Shown here: positions 45,768-54,860 of the stretch, one piece after another
Position numbering within the stretch: position 1 is the stretch's first letter
Layout of the letters: every line of letters starts with the position of its first letter
Notes under the pieces: model-generated
Database searches by the model: none
What the model saw: the letters and a program-made list of their open reading frames with translations, nothing else
Told to the model about the DNA's origin: nothing
Made by a program: the position numbers and the translations under genes
DNA from: a candidate division FCPU426 bacterium
GTDB lineage: Bacteria > Oederibacteriota > Muellerivitia > Muellerivitales > DAHXKG01
Reading direction: 5' to 3'
DNA: 64,000 bases
NCBI GenBank assembly: GCA_027366525.1
Contig: DAHXKG010000005.1
Location: 154,510 to 218,509, forward strand

Positions 45768-47087
45768 ATGGATCAGAAATCAGTTATATATATCGGGATG
45801 GTCGGATTTGGTAATATTGGCCAAGGGATTTACAAACTTTTAGAAAAAAATAGAAATTTGATCGAAGCAAAAATTGGTGCACATCTTCAAATCAAAAAAA
45901 TATTAGTTAAAGAAATTTCCAAGACACGGGAACTCATGATTCCTCCCAGTCTATTCGCGAATAACTATGAAGAATTAATTGCAGACCCGGAGATTGATAT
46001 TATTCTTGAAGTGATGGGCGGATTGCATCCGGCACGAGAATTTTTGCTAGAGGCGATGAGCAATGGGAAACACATTGTAACGGCGAATAAAGCAGTTTTA
46101 GCCATGTTTTGGGAAGAAATAATTGAAACAGCTCGTAAACATAAAGTTGACATCTACTTTGAGGCCTCGGTGTGCGGAGGCATTCCGGTTATTCAAGCCA
46201 TTAATGATGGACTTGCGGCTAATAATATTTTATCCATTTGGGGAATCGTTAATGGTACTACTAATTTTATTTTAGAAAAAATGACGAATGAAAAGAAAAA
46301 TTTCAAGGAAGTTTTAACAATAGCTCAGAAACGAGGTTTAGCAGAACCTGATCCGACATTGGATATCAATGGGGCAGATGCTGCTCATAAATTAGCAATT
46401 TTGTCCTCACTTGCTTTTTCAAAACGTGTGAAACCCAGCGAGATATACATTGAAGGCATTGAAAAAATAACATTACAAGATATTGAAACAGCAAAAGAGG
46501 AATTTGGACGTGTCGTAAAATTACTCGCGATTGCTCGTGTTGAGGATGAGGAATTAGAGGTTCGCGTGCATCCGACTTTAATTCCAGAAGATCATTTGTT
46601 GGCTTCAGTCGGTGGAGAATATAATGGTGTTGTTGTTGAAGGTGATGTTGTTGGGTCAACCATGTATTATGGATTGGGGGCAGGTCAAAAACCAACGGCA
46701 TCGGCTGTTATGAGTGATTTGATTTTTTTGGCCCGAAGCATTTCAGATAATGTTGCGGGAGAGGTATCGAATTGCTGGTTTATAACCGATAATCCTCAAA
46801 TTCGAAAAATTCGTAAAATCGAGGAAATTAACTCTCGATATTATCTTCGGTTTACAGTTGTAGATCAACCAGGGGTTTTATCTGCTATCGCACGCATTTT
46901 AGGCGAACATCAAATTTCAATATCCTCAGTTATTCAAAAAGAAAGAAAAAAAGGAGACAAAGTTCCTGTTATCATAACAACGTATGGAGCTTTGGAAAAA
47001 AATGTTCAAGAAGCTTTAAAAAAAATTAATGGACTTCCATTTGTACGAGAAGAAACCTTGCTTATCCGAATGGATCGAGGAGAATAA
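45768..47087 (+). CDS. hom: Homoserine dehydrogenase
   Basis: Hom reduces aspartate semialdehyde to homoserine, the branch to threonine and methionine. The 439-residue, monofunctional enzyme has an N-terminal Rossmann motif VGFGNIGQGI, ANKAVLA, the catalytic-domain signature GIVNGTTNFIL and GLAEPDPTLDINGADAAHKLAIL, and a C-terminal ACT domain (about 360-435) for feedback by threonine. thrC starts 2 nt after its stop. Confidence 0.96.
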   Translation: MDQKSVIYIGMVGFGNIGQGIYKLLEKNRNLIEAKIGAHLQIKKILVKEISKTRELMIPPSLFANNYEELIADPEIDIILEVMGGLHPAREFLLEAMSNGKHIVTANKAVLAMFWEEIIETARKHKVDIYFEASVCGGIPVIQAINDGLAANNILSIWGIVNGTTNFILEKMTNEKKNFKEVLTIAQKRGLAEPDPTLDINGADAAHKLAILSSLAFSKRVKPSEIYIEGIEKITLQDIETAKEEFGRVVKLLAIARVEDEELEVRVHPTLIPEDHLLASVGGEYNGVVVEGDVVGSTMYYGLGAGQKPTASAVMSDLIFLARSISDNVAGEVSNCWFITDNPQIRKIRKIEEINSRYYLRFTVVDQPGVLSAIARILGEHQISISSVIQKERKKGDKVPVIITTYGALEKNVQEALKKINGLPFVREETLLIRMDRGE

Positions 47088-47088
47088 A

Positions 47089-48150
47089 GTGAAACGCTGG
47101 AGCGGTATTATTGCCGAATATAAGGAATTTCTTCCGATAAATCAGAACACCCCTATTATAACCCTACAAGAAGGAAATACACCGCTGATTGAGGCATGTA
47201 ATATTTCTGAAAAATTATTAAACAATAAGATAAAAGTTTATTTGAAATTAGAGGGTTGTAATCCCACGGGATCATTTAAAGATCGCGGAATGACCTTGGC
47301 CATTTCTAAAGCTAAGGAATCAGATGCCAAAGTTGTCATCTGTGCTTCCACCGGAAATACTTCAGCCTCTGCAGCGGCTTATTCTGCACGTGCGGGATTG
47401 GCTTGTGTAGTATTAATTCCTAACGGGGCAATTGCATTGGGGAAATTGGCACAAGCGTTAATTCATGGAGCTAAGGTAATTGCGATTGAGGGAAGTTTTG
47501 ATGATGCATTAAAAATGGTTCAACTACTGGCTAGCCAGTATCCGATTACCATCGTTAATTCCAGTAATATATTTAGAATTGAAGGACAAAAGACGGCGGC
47601 CTATGAAATAGTCGACGCACTCGGTACGGCTCCCGATTATCATTTTATTCCAGTGGGAAATGCGGGGAATATTACAGCCTATTGGAAAGGCTATATGGAT
47701 TATTTTAATTTGAAACAATGTTCGTCGCTTCCGAAAATGTGTGGATTTCAAGCAGCACAATCAGCACCAATAGTTGAAAAAAAAATTATCGAGCACCCAG
47801 AGACCATTGCGACAGCAATTAAGATTGGAAATCCCTTTTCTTGGAAATCAGCCGAACATGCCCGAGATGCATCGGGTGGAATTATTGAGTCAGTAACCGA
47901 TGAGGAAATTCTGTATGCGTATGAAATGTTAGCTCAATTAGAAGGGGTTTTTTGCGAGCCGGCATCGGCGGCATCAGTTGCGGGGGTTATCAAGAAAAAC
48001 AAAGAAAATTATTTTCGTTCAGAGTGTAACGTCGTTTGTACATTAACTGGTCAGGGTCTCAAAGATCCAGATCGAGCAGTTATGCGTGTTTCTAAACCAA
48101 TAGTTTTAAAACCCGAACTCAATTCAATTATTAAAGTATTAAATTTATAG
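47089..48150 (+). CDS. thrC: Threonine synthase (canonical, operon-encoded copy)
   Basis: This PLP enzyme turns O-phosphohomoserine into threonine. GTG at 47089, 2 nt after the hom stop and behind CGAGGAG, gives a 353-residue protein; an upstream in-frame extension overlaps hom and is not family-like. The PLP lysine is Lys64 in GSFKDRGM, and ASTGNTSASAAAYSARAG binds the cofactor phosphate. It lacks the N-terminal zinc ribbon of the second ThrC-like protein at 54861. No homoserine kinase gene (thrB) is visible in the window. Confidence 0.94.
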   Translation: MKRWSGIIAEYKEFLPINQNTPIITLQEGNTPLIEACNISEKLLNNKIKVYLKLEGCNPTGSFKDRGMTLAISKAKESDAKVVICASTGNTSASAAAYSARAGLACVVLIPNGAIALGKLAQALIHGAKVIAIEGSFDDALKMVQLLASQYPITIVNSSNIFRIEGQKTAAYEIVDALGTAPDYHFIPVGNAGNITAYWKGYMDYFNLKQCSSLPKMCGFQAAQSAPIVEKKIIEHPETIATAIKIGNPFSWKSAEHARDASGGIIESVTDEEILYAYEMLAQLEGVFCEPASAASVAGVIKKNKENYFRSECNVVCTLTGQGLKDPDRAVMRVSKPIVLKPELNSIIKVLNL

Positions 48151-48158
48151 GTTGAATT

Positions 48159-49382
48159 ATGAAATTAATTGTTCAAAAATTTGGCGGATCTTCAGTTGCA
48201 AGTGCCCAAAAAATGTTAAACGTTGCCCAACGTATTTCATCTATTCGCAAACGTGGAACCAATATTGTAGTAGTAGTTTCAGCCCCAGGTAATATGACGG
48301 ATGAATTAATTACGAAAGCCTATGAAATCGCTGATTCCCCTGACGATCGAGAATTAGATGTGCTTTTAGCAACCGGAGAGCAACAAGCGATTGCCCTTTT
48401 ATCGATCGCTTTGAAAAGCTTAGGATGTGAAGCGATTTCTTTTACGGGGCCTCAAGTCGGAATTGTTACAAATGGGAATCATACAAAAGCTCGCATTGTT
48501 AGAGTGGGAGCTAAAAAAATTAAAAGTGTTTTAAATCAGGGCAAGGTGGTTATTGTCGCTGGATTTCAAGGTGTAAATAAAAAACAGGAAATTACGACCC
48601 TGGGAAGGGGTGGAAGTGATTTAACGGCAGTTGCATTAGCGGCGGCACTAAAAGCTGATATTTGTGAATTTTACAAAGATGTTGACGGGGTTTTTACTGC
48701 TAATCCGGCTATTGTGAAAAACGCCAAAAAATTATCTGTTATTAGCTATGATGAAATGTTAGAGATGGCTAGTGCAGGGGCTCAAGTTTTAAATGCTCGA
48801 TCGGTTGAATTTGCCAAGAATTACGGCATTCGGATGCATGTTCGCCCAACATTTAATAATTCGGAAGGGACAATTGTTATGGCTGAAACTACAGCAATGG
48901 AAAAAACAGTGATTAGTGGAGTAACATATAACAAGGATGAAGCCAAAATTACTGTACGAGCTGTTCCAGATCGGCCCGGTATAGCTGCCTTGCTTTTTTC
49001 TAAATTAGGGCAAGCGGACATTAATGTTGATATGATTATTCAAAATATTGGGGCGGAAGGTAAATCGGATATTTCATTTACGCTTGAAAGAGAAAATTTG
49101 AAAAAGGGATTACTGGTGGTAAAAAAGACAGCCCGGCAATTAAAAGCGAAAGAAGTATTGGCAGATGAAAATATTGCCAAAGTGTCCGTGATTGGAGTCG
49201 GGATGCGTTCGCATTCAGGGGTGGCGGCTAAAATGTTTATGGCCCTATCGAAGATGAAAATTAATATACAGATGATCTCAACGTCTGAAATAAAAATTTC
49301 AGTTGTAGTAGATAGAAAAGATGTAGATAAAGCAGTTAATGCAATCCATCAGGAATTTAAATTAGGGAGAGTAACGACATGA
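48159..49382 (+). CDS. lysC: Aspartate kinase
   Basis: LysC phosphorylates aspartate, the first step to lysine, threonine, methionine and diaminopimelate. The 407 residues include IVQKFGGSSVAS at the N terminus, TGEQQAIALL, the GRGGSDLTAVALAAAL loop, and two C-terminal ACT domains (about 265-400) that would bind the feedback effector. Its stop overlaps the cimA ATG (ATGA). Internal translation of a regulatory subunit, known in some relatives, cannot be judged here. Confidence 0.96.
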   Translation: MKLIVQKFGGSSVASAQKMLNVAQRISSIRKRGTNIVVVVSAPGNMTDELITKAYEIADSPDDRELDVLLATGEQQAIALLSIALKSLGCEAISFTGPQVGIVTNGNHTKARIVRVGAKKIKSVLNQGKVVIVAGFQGVNKKQEITTLGRGGSDLTAVALAAALKADICEFYKDVDGVFTANPAIVKNAKKLSVISYDEMLEMASAGAQVLNARSVEFAKNYGIRMHVRPTFNNSEGTIVMAETTAMEKTVISGVTYNKDEAKITVRAVPDRPGIAALLFSKLGQADINVDMIIQNIGAEGKSDISFTLERENLKKGLLVVKKTARQLKAKEVLADENIAKVSVIGVGMRSHSGVAAKMFMALSKMKINIQMISTSEIKISVVVDRKDVDKAVNAIHQEFKLGRVTT

Positions 49383-50956
49383 ACTCCTTGGTATTATATG
49401 ATGCGCTTTTGAGGGAAGGCCCCCAAACAGAAGGAATCAATCTTAGTGTCAATGATAAACTAATGTTGATGGAGTTACTGGATGATATCGGGGTTCAGTA
49501 TATTGAAGGGGGATGGCCGGGGAGCAATCCCAAAGATACATTGTTTTTTAAAGAAGCTAAAAGACTTAAGCTGAAGCATGCGATTTTAACTGCATTTGGA
49601 ATGACACGTCGACTACGGTTTAAAGCTTTTCGAGATCCCAATTTGTTAAATTTACTTAAGGTCCAGACCTCAGTAATTACCATTTTTGGAAAATCTTGGG
49701 ATTTTCATGTTCAGCATGCTTTGAAAATTACGCTAGAGGAAAATCTTCATTTGATTTTTGATTCCGTTAAATTTTTAAAACAGCGGGTCAATAAAGTGTT
49801 TTATGATGCCGAACATTTTTTTGATGGGTTTAAAGCTAATGCACAGTATGCTTTTCAATGCTTAAAAGCCGCTCAAGACGCTGGGGCGGATTGTTTAATA
49901 TTATGTGATACCAATGGTGGAAGTACTCCTGAAGAAGTTGCATCCATAGTGTCCCAAGTTCGTCAAAAATTCACGAATAGTTCGTTAGGCATTCACTGCC
50001 ATAATGATGGCGATCTTGCAATTGCCAATACATTTTCAGCGATTGGTAACGGTGCAACCCAAGTACAAGGATGTTTTAATGGGTATGGCGAACGCTGTGG
50101 AAATACAAACATGACTTCGTTTATTGCAACGGCTATTTTAAAATATAAATACAAATTTACTACCACGATTAACTTGAAAAAACTTACCGTAGTTTCAAGA
50201 AAAATTGATGAGATTTGCAATATGCAGCTTAGGGATACAGCGCCTTATGTCGGAAAAAGTGCTTTTGCGCACAAGGCAGGGGTGCATATTTCTGCAGTAA
50301 AAAATGCCTCGAAAACGTATGAACATGTTAGTCCAGAGTTGATTGGAAATACGCGAAAAATCTTAATGTCGGATATGGCGGGATCTTCAGCAGTTATTTT
50401 AAAGGCTTTAGATCGGAAAATTGTATTAGATAAAAACACCAAAGCAACTCAAACTATTATTGAACGAATTAAAAATTTAGAAAGTCAAGGATATCAATTC
50501 GAAGGGTCAGAAGCTTCATTTGAAATTTTAGTGAAAAAAGCTTTGAAACAACATCGGAATTTTTTTGAATTGATTGGATTCCGAGTAATTGTTGAAAATA
50601 GAGGCGATGGGAACTTGATTTCAGAAGCGACAATTAAAATCAAAGTCAAAGGAATTTTGGAAAATATAGTCGCCGAAGGTAATGGTCCAGTAAATGTACT
50701 GGATATTGCTTTACGAAAAGCGTTGATAAGGTTTTATCCTCGACTTAGAGAAGTTGCGTTAGTGGATTTCAAAGTAAGAGTATTAGATGCGAAGGAAGGA
50801 ACGGCTTCGAAAGTTCGCGTTTTATTAGTCAGTAAAGATAAGACCCATATGTGGGGAACCGTGGGCGTATCCGACAATATTATTGATGCTTCATGGATGG
50901 CCCTTGTTGATTCAATCGATTATAAATTGTTAAAAGATGATCAAACAAGAAAGTAA
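49379..50956 (+). CDS. cimA: Citramalate synthase CimA
   Basis: CimA condenses pyruvate with acetyl-CoA to citramalate, giving 2-oxobutyrate for isoleucine without threonine deaminase. The 525-residue protein matches the LeuA superfamily: N-terminal catalytic barrel (YDALLREGPQTEGI, YIEGGWPGSNPKD, GIHCHNDGDLAIAN) and C-terminal LeuA-type regulatory domain (from about 400). The IEGGWPGSNPKD segment is typical of the CimA branch rather than LeuA or homocitrate synthase. The murI ATG lies inside its end (20-nt overlap). Confidence 0.92.
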   Translation: MNSLVLYDALLREGPQTEGINLSVNDKLMLMELLDDIGVQYIEGGWPGSNPKDTLFFKEAKRLKLKHAILTAFGMTRRLRFKAFRDPNLLNLLKVQTSVITIFGKSWDFHVQHALKITLEENLHLIFDSVKFLKQRVNKVFYDAEHFFDGFKANAQYAFQCLKAAQDAGADCLILCDTNGGSTPEEVASIVSQVRQKFTNSSLGIHCHNDGDLAIANTFSAIGNGATQVQGCFNGYGERCGNTNMTSFIATAILKYKYKFTTTINLKKLTVVSRKIDEICNMQLRDTAPYVGKSAFAHKAGVHISAVKNASKTYEHVSPELIGNTRKILMSDMAGSSAVILKALDRKIVLDKNTKATQTIIERIKNLESQGYQFEGSEASFEILVKKALKQHRNFFELIGFRVIVENRGDGNLISEATIKIKVKGILENIVAEGNGPVNVLDIALRKALIRFYPRLREVALVDFKVRVLDAKEGTASKVRVLLVSKDKTHMWGTVGVSDNIIDASWMALVDSIDYKLLKDDQTRK

Positions 50957-51782
50957 AAATTTGCATTCAAAATTTCATGGAAAATTTCAACCAATTGGAG
51001 TTTTTGATTCTGGACTTGGCGGATTAACAGTTGTTCGAGCAATTCAAAAAAAACTTCCACTAGAAACGATAGTTTACTTTGGTGATACGGCACGAATTCC
51101 ATATGGAAATAAAAGCCCAGAAGTCATTATTAAATACTCACAACAAATTATTCGATTTTTAGAAACGAAGAACGTTAAATATATTGTAGTAGCATGTAAT
51201 ACATCTACCGCATGGGCTTTAAAACATTTGATGCGTACGTCGAATGTTCCCGTATTGGGGGTGATTAATCCTGGCGCTTGTAAAGCAGTTAAAACGACTA
51301 AAAATGGGCGTATCGGGGTTATTGGAACATTGGGAACGGTTAACTCACATGCATATCAAAAATCGATTCAACAGATATCATCCAAAATTGTACTGAAAGA
51401 AATTCCATGTCCGCTCTTTGTTCCATTGGTTGAAGAAGGGATGTACTCTGGAAACATTGTTTGTCATATTGCAAAAAATTATTTAAGGCAGTTAATCCAA
51501 TTTAGAATTGATACATTGGTATTAGGATGTACACATTACCCATTATTAAAATCGGTATTGCAAAAAGTTGTAGGAAAAGGGGTAACTATTATTGATTCGG
51601 CCGATGAAACGGCTGCGGTGTTAAAAATTAAATTGGAAGAGTTTGGACTGTTATCTCATCAAAAACGAGCGGATAATTATTTTGTTAGTGATTTTCTAAC
51701 GCAGCAATTTCAACGATTAGCACAACAGTTTTTAAGACAAAAAATACAACATATTCAAAAAATTGATATTGATAAATATTAG
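50937..51782 (+). CDS. murI: Glutamate racemase MurI
   Basis: MurI supplies D-glutamate for peptidoglycan. The 281-residue product has IGVFDSGLGGLTVVRAI, the first catalytic cysteine in ACNTST (Cys87) and the second in GCTHYPLL (Cys198). The first about 20 residues are an extra, mildly basic stretch. The gene overlaps cimA by 20 nt and is followed 9 nt later by an envelope-protein gene. Confidence 0.95.
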   Translation: MIKQESKNLHSKFHGKFQPIGVFDSGLGGLTVVRAIQKKLPLETIVYFGDTARIPYGNKSPEVIIKYSQQIIRFLETKNVKYIVVACNTSTAWALKHLMRTSNVPVLGVINPGACKAVKTTKNGRIGVIGTLGTVNSHAYQKSIQQISSKIVLKEIPCPLFVPLVEEGMYSGNIVCHIAKNYLRQLIQFRIDTLVLGCTHYPLLKSVLQKVVGKGVTIIDSADETAAVLKIKLEEFGLLSHQKRADNYFVSDFLTQQFQRLAQQFLRQKIQHIQKIDIDKY

Positions 51783-51791
51783 AGAAAAACA

Positions 51792-52511
51792 ATGAAAAAA
51801 ATTTTTTGGACAAGCTTGACTTTATTATTAATGGGTTTAATTCCCAAAACGTGGGCTTCTTATGCGTCGATGCCTTCCAATTATCAAATAGTTAATGCTC
51901 CAACGGCATATACATTATTGCATGGCGAATATGATTTAAACTTATGGATGTATCAAAATGGTGGATTGTTTTTGCGCGGCAATGTTGGTTTGACAAGTTT
52001 TTTTATGTTTGGATTCTCAGGTAATGCCACCAACGTTATTGGACATGGACCCATTCAAGTTCAAGATCCAAGGTTGAGTTTAAAATTTAAAATTTTAGAT
52101 CAGAATCAATTCCCGTTTGCAGCAGCTGTTGGATGGGATGATCGTGGATATGGAGTTTTGTCCGGGAACCGTTTTGTCCCCGGGCAACAAACTGGATTTT
52201 ATATTGTAACCAGCAAAGAATATTCGGTTCCTCTTTTTTTTCAAGTGCACTTCGGAGTAAATGCGCTTGAATTAAATAATGTTTCAGCTAAAAATAACGT
52301 TGCGGCTTTTACTGGGATTTCATTTGCACTAGCCCACCCGCTGATCTTTAATTTTGAATTAAATCAACTTTTTACAGCCGAGTGGCAATTTAATGCCAAC
52401 ATAGTGGTCAACGTAGAAAATGACCTCCAAATGGGCTTGAATTTTATTGATATTAATAGCAATACAAATTTCTCGAGAATACTTAGTGTAGACTACTATG
52501 GCTTTTTTTAA
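51792..52511 (+). CDS. Predicted outer-membrane beta-barrel protein
   Basis: Not recognised with certainty. The 239-residue protein has a signal peptide (KKIFWTSLTLLLMGLIPKTWA, about 1-22). The rest is almost all predicted beta-strands with aromatic ends and a terminal phenylalanine (SVDYYGFF), the usual mark of a BAM-assembled barrel. The DPRLSLKFKIL and PFAAAVGWDDRGYG segments recall YjbH/YbjH-like barrel proteins. It lies between murI and a thioredoxin-like lipoprotein. Confidence 0.6.
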   Translation: MKKIFWTSLTLLLMGLIPKTWASYASMPSNYQIVNAPTAYTLLHGEYDLNLWMYQNGGLFLRGNVGLTSFFMFGFSGNATNVIGHGPIQVQDPRLSLKFKILDQNQFPFAAAVGWDDRGYGVLSGNRFVPGQQTGFYIVTSKEYSVPLFFQVHFGVNALELNNVSAKNNVAAFTGISFALAHPLIFNFELNQLFTAEWQFNANIVVNVENDLQMGLNFIDINSNTNFSRILSVDYYGFF

Positions 52512-52549
52512 TGTTTGTTTGATACAATGGATTTGAGTAAGGGGTTATC

Positions 52550-53071
52550 ATGAAAAAAATATTAATATTTATTGGTGTGGGCTTGCTAGTCTATGGATGT
52601 GTTCAAAAAAATTTTTCAAACAATATTACCCCACCAGATCAGCGGCCTAGAGCCAATGAAATCCATGCAAAGTTTTTTAACCGAAGCGGGCAAGTTAATC
52701 TAGCAAAATACCGTGGAAAAGTCATTTTGTTGAATTTTTGGGCAACATGGTGCCCACCTTGTCGGATGGAAATACCTGAATTAGTAAAATTATATAAAAA
52801 GTACAGACCGTTGGGCGTTCGTTTCATTGTCTTGTCAGTTCAGTTTCAGGAGCATCGTAGTCAGGAATACTTTGAAAATTTTATTAAAAAATACTCAATG
52901 AATTTTCCAGTTGGGCTGGCTTCTCCAAAAACATTAATGGATTATCAAATTAATCCCATCCCAACCACTTTTTTAATAGACAAGAATGGAAAAATTGCAC
53001 TCACCATGGTTGGACGACAGCCACTGCATCAATTTGAACAAGGCTTGAATGAACTTTTGTCTGAAAAATAA
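52550..53071 (+). CDS. TlpA/ResA-like thioredoxin-fold lipoprotein
   Basis: The 173-residue product is an envelope thiol-disulfide oxidoreductase. A lipoprotein signal ends in LVYGC (lipidated Cys17). The thioredoxin fold follows, with ATWCPPC (Cys68, Cys71) and the cis-proline segment NPIPTTFLIDKNG. Members reduce periplasmic disulfides, for example in cytochrome c maturation; no cytochrome genes are near. GGGG lies ahead of the ATG. Confidence 0.85.
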   Translation: MKKILIFIGVGLLVYGCVQKNFSNNITPPDQRPRANEIHAKFFNRSGQVNLAKYRGKVILLNFWATWCPPCRMEIPELVKLYKKYRPLGVRFIVLSVQFQEHRSQEYFENFIKKYSMNFPVGLASPKTLMDYQINPIPTTFLIDKNGKIALTMVGRQPLHQFEQGLNELLSEK

Positions 53072-53107
53072 TGACATGGAGTATGTTGGGCTCATGTATT
53101 TCAGATA

Positions 53108-53137
53108 TTGTTTAATTCGGATCAAACATGTTATAAT
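53108..53137 (+). promoter_or_regulatory. Predicted extended -10 promoter before the fur pair
   Basis: TTGTTT (53108-53113) is 18 bp upstream of a perfect TATAAT (53132-53137) that also carries the extended -10 TG (TGTTATAAT). It would drive the 137-residue protein gene and fur, with a leader of about 20 nt. Confidence 0.75.
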
Positions 53138-53163
53138 CTCACCAAAGGGAAGAGTTAGAAACA

Positions 53164-53577
53164 ATGAATCATCCGAGAGAACTTTATTTAGAGTTATATC
53201 ACGACTTATTCAACCATCTCCCTTATTTTGAGGAAATGATTAATCGCCTTTTTCATGCCCAGCCAGTTGAGAAAGAAGTTCTTGAAAAGCATTTAACTCA
53301 AATGATTGCTTCTATTGCAACAGCTTTAAAAACACTTTCAAAAAAAAAATCATCCCCAAAAAATATGGATAAGCAAACATTCAATACAGAGATGTTACGC
53401 GTTACCAAAATTGTCAAAAGTCAATTAACTGTTTTGTTGAAAACTTCGTTTTTACTCGAGCACAGTCATGTTGAGAAAGAATATATTCAAACCCTGAGTG
53501 ATGTTTGCGATAATATTTCCAGAGCTTTTCAACATGTAGTTCGCACTAACGTTTTAATTCCTGTGACATTAAATTAA
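53164..53577 (+). CDS. Small helical protein of unknown function, cotranscribed with fur
   Basis: Not recognised. The 137 residues are predicted to be entirely helical and soluble (no signal or membrane segment), with a lysine-rich middle (LSKKKSSPKNMDK) and two long amphipathic helices. A ribosome binding site (GGGAAGAG) and an extended -10 promoter precede it. It lies 7 nt before the fur-like gene, so the two are almost certainly cotranscribed. A role as partner or target of the regulator is inference. Confidence 0.6.
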   Translation: MNHPRELYLELYHDLFNHLPYFEEMINRLFHAQPVEKEVLEKHLTQMIASIATALKTLSKKKSSPKNMDKQTFNTEMLRVTKIVKSQLTVLLKTSFLLEHSHVEKEYIQTLSDVCDNISRAFQHVVRTNVLIPVTLN

Positions 53578-53584
53578 TTTAGTT

Positions 53585-54031
53585 ATGAAACAATTTTTAA
53601 AAGAATATGGAATTTTTGAAGAGTATTTAAAAAAAAACGGATTGAAGCTTACGCAACAAAGATTCCTTATTTTGGATTCTTTTTTAAACTATGGGTCGCA
53701 TATTTCAGCGGAAGTTTTGTTCAAAAAAACAAGAACTCGAGATGCGAAGATCGGTTTTGCTACGGTCTATCGCACACTCAAACATTTAATAAAATGTCAA
53801 TTAGCTCGAGAACTTGATTTTGGAAATGGTCGAGTTCAATATGAACCAGAGTATAATCATGCGCATCATGATCACTTAATTTGTGAAAACTGTGGTCGAT
53901 ATATTGAATTTTTAAATTCCCAAATTGAGGAATTACAAGAGCAAGTATGTAAGAAATATAGGTTTCAAATGCGATCGCATCGGATGCATATTTATGGCAT
54001 CTGTGATCAGTGCCAAAAAAAAGAGAGATGA
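53585..54031 (+). CDS. fur: Fur-family metal-responsive transcription regulator
   Basis: The 148 residues have the winged-helix DNA-binding half (GLKLTQQRFLILDSF, IGFATVYRTLKHL) and the C-terminal dimerisation half. The latter holds the regulatory histidine cluster HAHHDHLICENC and the structural zinc pairs CENC and CDQC. It could be Fur, Zur or PerR; the sequence alone does not decide. It is followed by greA after 110 nt. Confidence 0.92.
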   Translation: MKQFLKEYGIFEEYLKKNGLKLTQQRFLILDSFLNYGSHISAEVLFKKTRTRDAKIGFATVYRTLKHLIKCQLARELDFGNGRVQYEPEYNHAHHDHLICENCGRYIEFLNSQIEELQEQVCKKYRFQMRSHRMHIYGICDQCQKKER

Positions 54032-54141
54032 GTTATTTATTTTATTGCGCTTCTAAAATATTTTATGTACTTTAATAAATAATTAAAAATAGAGCAATGG
54101 GATCAAATTTAAATAGTTAAATAAATAGAGTGGGGTAAGAT

Positions 54142-54621
54142 ATGGCGGATTTTTTTGTATCGCGCAATGGATATGAAAAATTACAAATGGAATTGAACCA
54201 ATTAAAAGGGAAAAAACGTCCTGAAATTGCTAAAGCACTTGAAGAAGCGCGGGCGCATGGAGATTTAAAAGAAAATGCGGAATATGATGCTGCTAAAAAT
54301 GCTCAAGCGCTTTTAGAGGCGAGAATTCATGAATTGGAAGATAAACTAACGCGAGCCCGTATTATTGATGACGAAAATATTACCGGGGAACATGTCTCCA
54401 TTGGGTGCACGGTGCGATTGAAAGATTTAAATTCAAATCAAGATGAAACATATACTATTGTGGGAGAAGAAGAAGCTGATTTTGCTAAGGGTAAAATTTC
54501 TATACAGACTCCGATTGCTAAAGGGTTGATTGGAAAACGTGTCGGTGAAAAAGTAGAAATTCGGGTTCCAGCCGGTGTTTTAAATTATGAAATTTTCAGA
54601 ATTGAAGTTTTAGATATTTAG
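54142..54621 (+). CDS. greA: Transcription elongation factor GreA
   Basis: GreA rescues backtracked RNA polymerase by stimulating transcript cleavage. The 159 residues have the N-terminal coiled coil with the acidic tip EARAHGDLKENAEYDAAK and the C-terminal FKBP-like domain (TYTIVGEEEAD, ISIQTPIAKGLIGK). GGGGTAAG precedes the ATG. It ends just before the SAM-I riboswitch promoter. Confidence 0.97.
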   Translation: MADFFVSRNGYEKLQMELNQLKGKKRPEIAKALEEARAHGDLKENAEYDAAKNAQALLEARIHELEDKLTRARIIDDENITGEHVSIGCTVRLKDLNSNQDETYTIVGEEEADFAKGKISIQTPIAKGLIGKRVGEKVEIRVPAGVLNYEIFRIEVLDI

Positions 54622-54627
54622 GAAGTA

Positions 54628-54655
54628 TTGACAAAAAATTAAAAAGAATTATATT
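54628..54655 (+). promoter_or_regulatory. Predicted sigma-70 promoter of the SAM-I riboswitch leader
   Basis: A perfect TTGACA (54628-54633) and TATATT (54650-54655), spaced 16 bp apart, start transcription a few bases before the riboswitch. Confidence 0.75.
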
Positions 54656-54673
54656 TAACGAAATATCGTTAAT

Positions 54674-54780
54674 GCTCTTATCAAGAGTGGTGGAGGGCCA
54701 GGCCCCGCGAAACCACGGCAACCGGACTTCAAAAGTTGCAGGTGCCAATTCCTGACTGCAAAGTGCAGTGAAGATGAGAG
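54674..54780 (+). ncRNA. SAM-I (S-box) riboswitch
   Basis: The aptamer core is unmistakable: GAGTGGTGGAGGG (kink-turn side), GCGAAACCACGGCAACC, then GGTGCCAATTCCTG, and closure of P1 between CTCTTATC (from 54675) and GATGAGAG (to 54780). SAM binding stabilises P1. The P1 3' strand can instead pair with a segment inside the terminator (54774-54784 with 54799-54809, 11 bp with one G-T), so low SAM should let transcription continue. It controls the ThrC-like/sulfur-carrier/NIL/E1/CysK genes downstream. Confidence 0.97.
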
Positions 54781-54792
54781 ATGGAAGCTTGT

Positions 54793-54826
54793 GAGGCCCC
54801 ATCTTTCATGCGGGCCTTTTGCTTTT
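54793..54826 (+). terminator. Riboswitch-controlled intrinsic terminator
   Basis: The stem AGGCCC (54794-54799) pairs with GGGCCT (54812-54817), extendable by a G-T pair, and is followed by a T-rich run (TTTTGCTTTT). The loop contains the 3' half of the antiterminator, making the two structures mutually exclusive. Confidence 0.85.
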
Positions 54827-54860
54827 AGCAAGGCTTGAAGAGCAAACAAGGAGTTTATCA

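Noticed and set aside
49397..49426. CimA metal-site motif LREG rather than LRDG
   Set aside because: Glu at this place occurs in related homocitrate-synthase-type enzymes (LREGEQ), so it is a tolerated variant.
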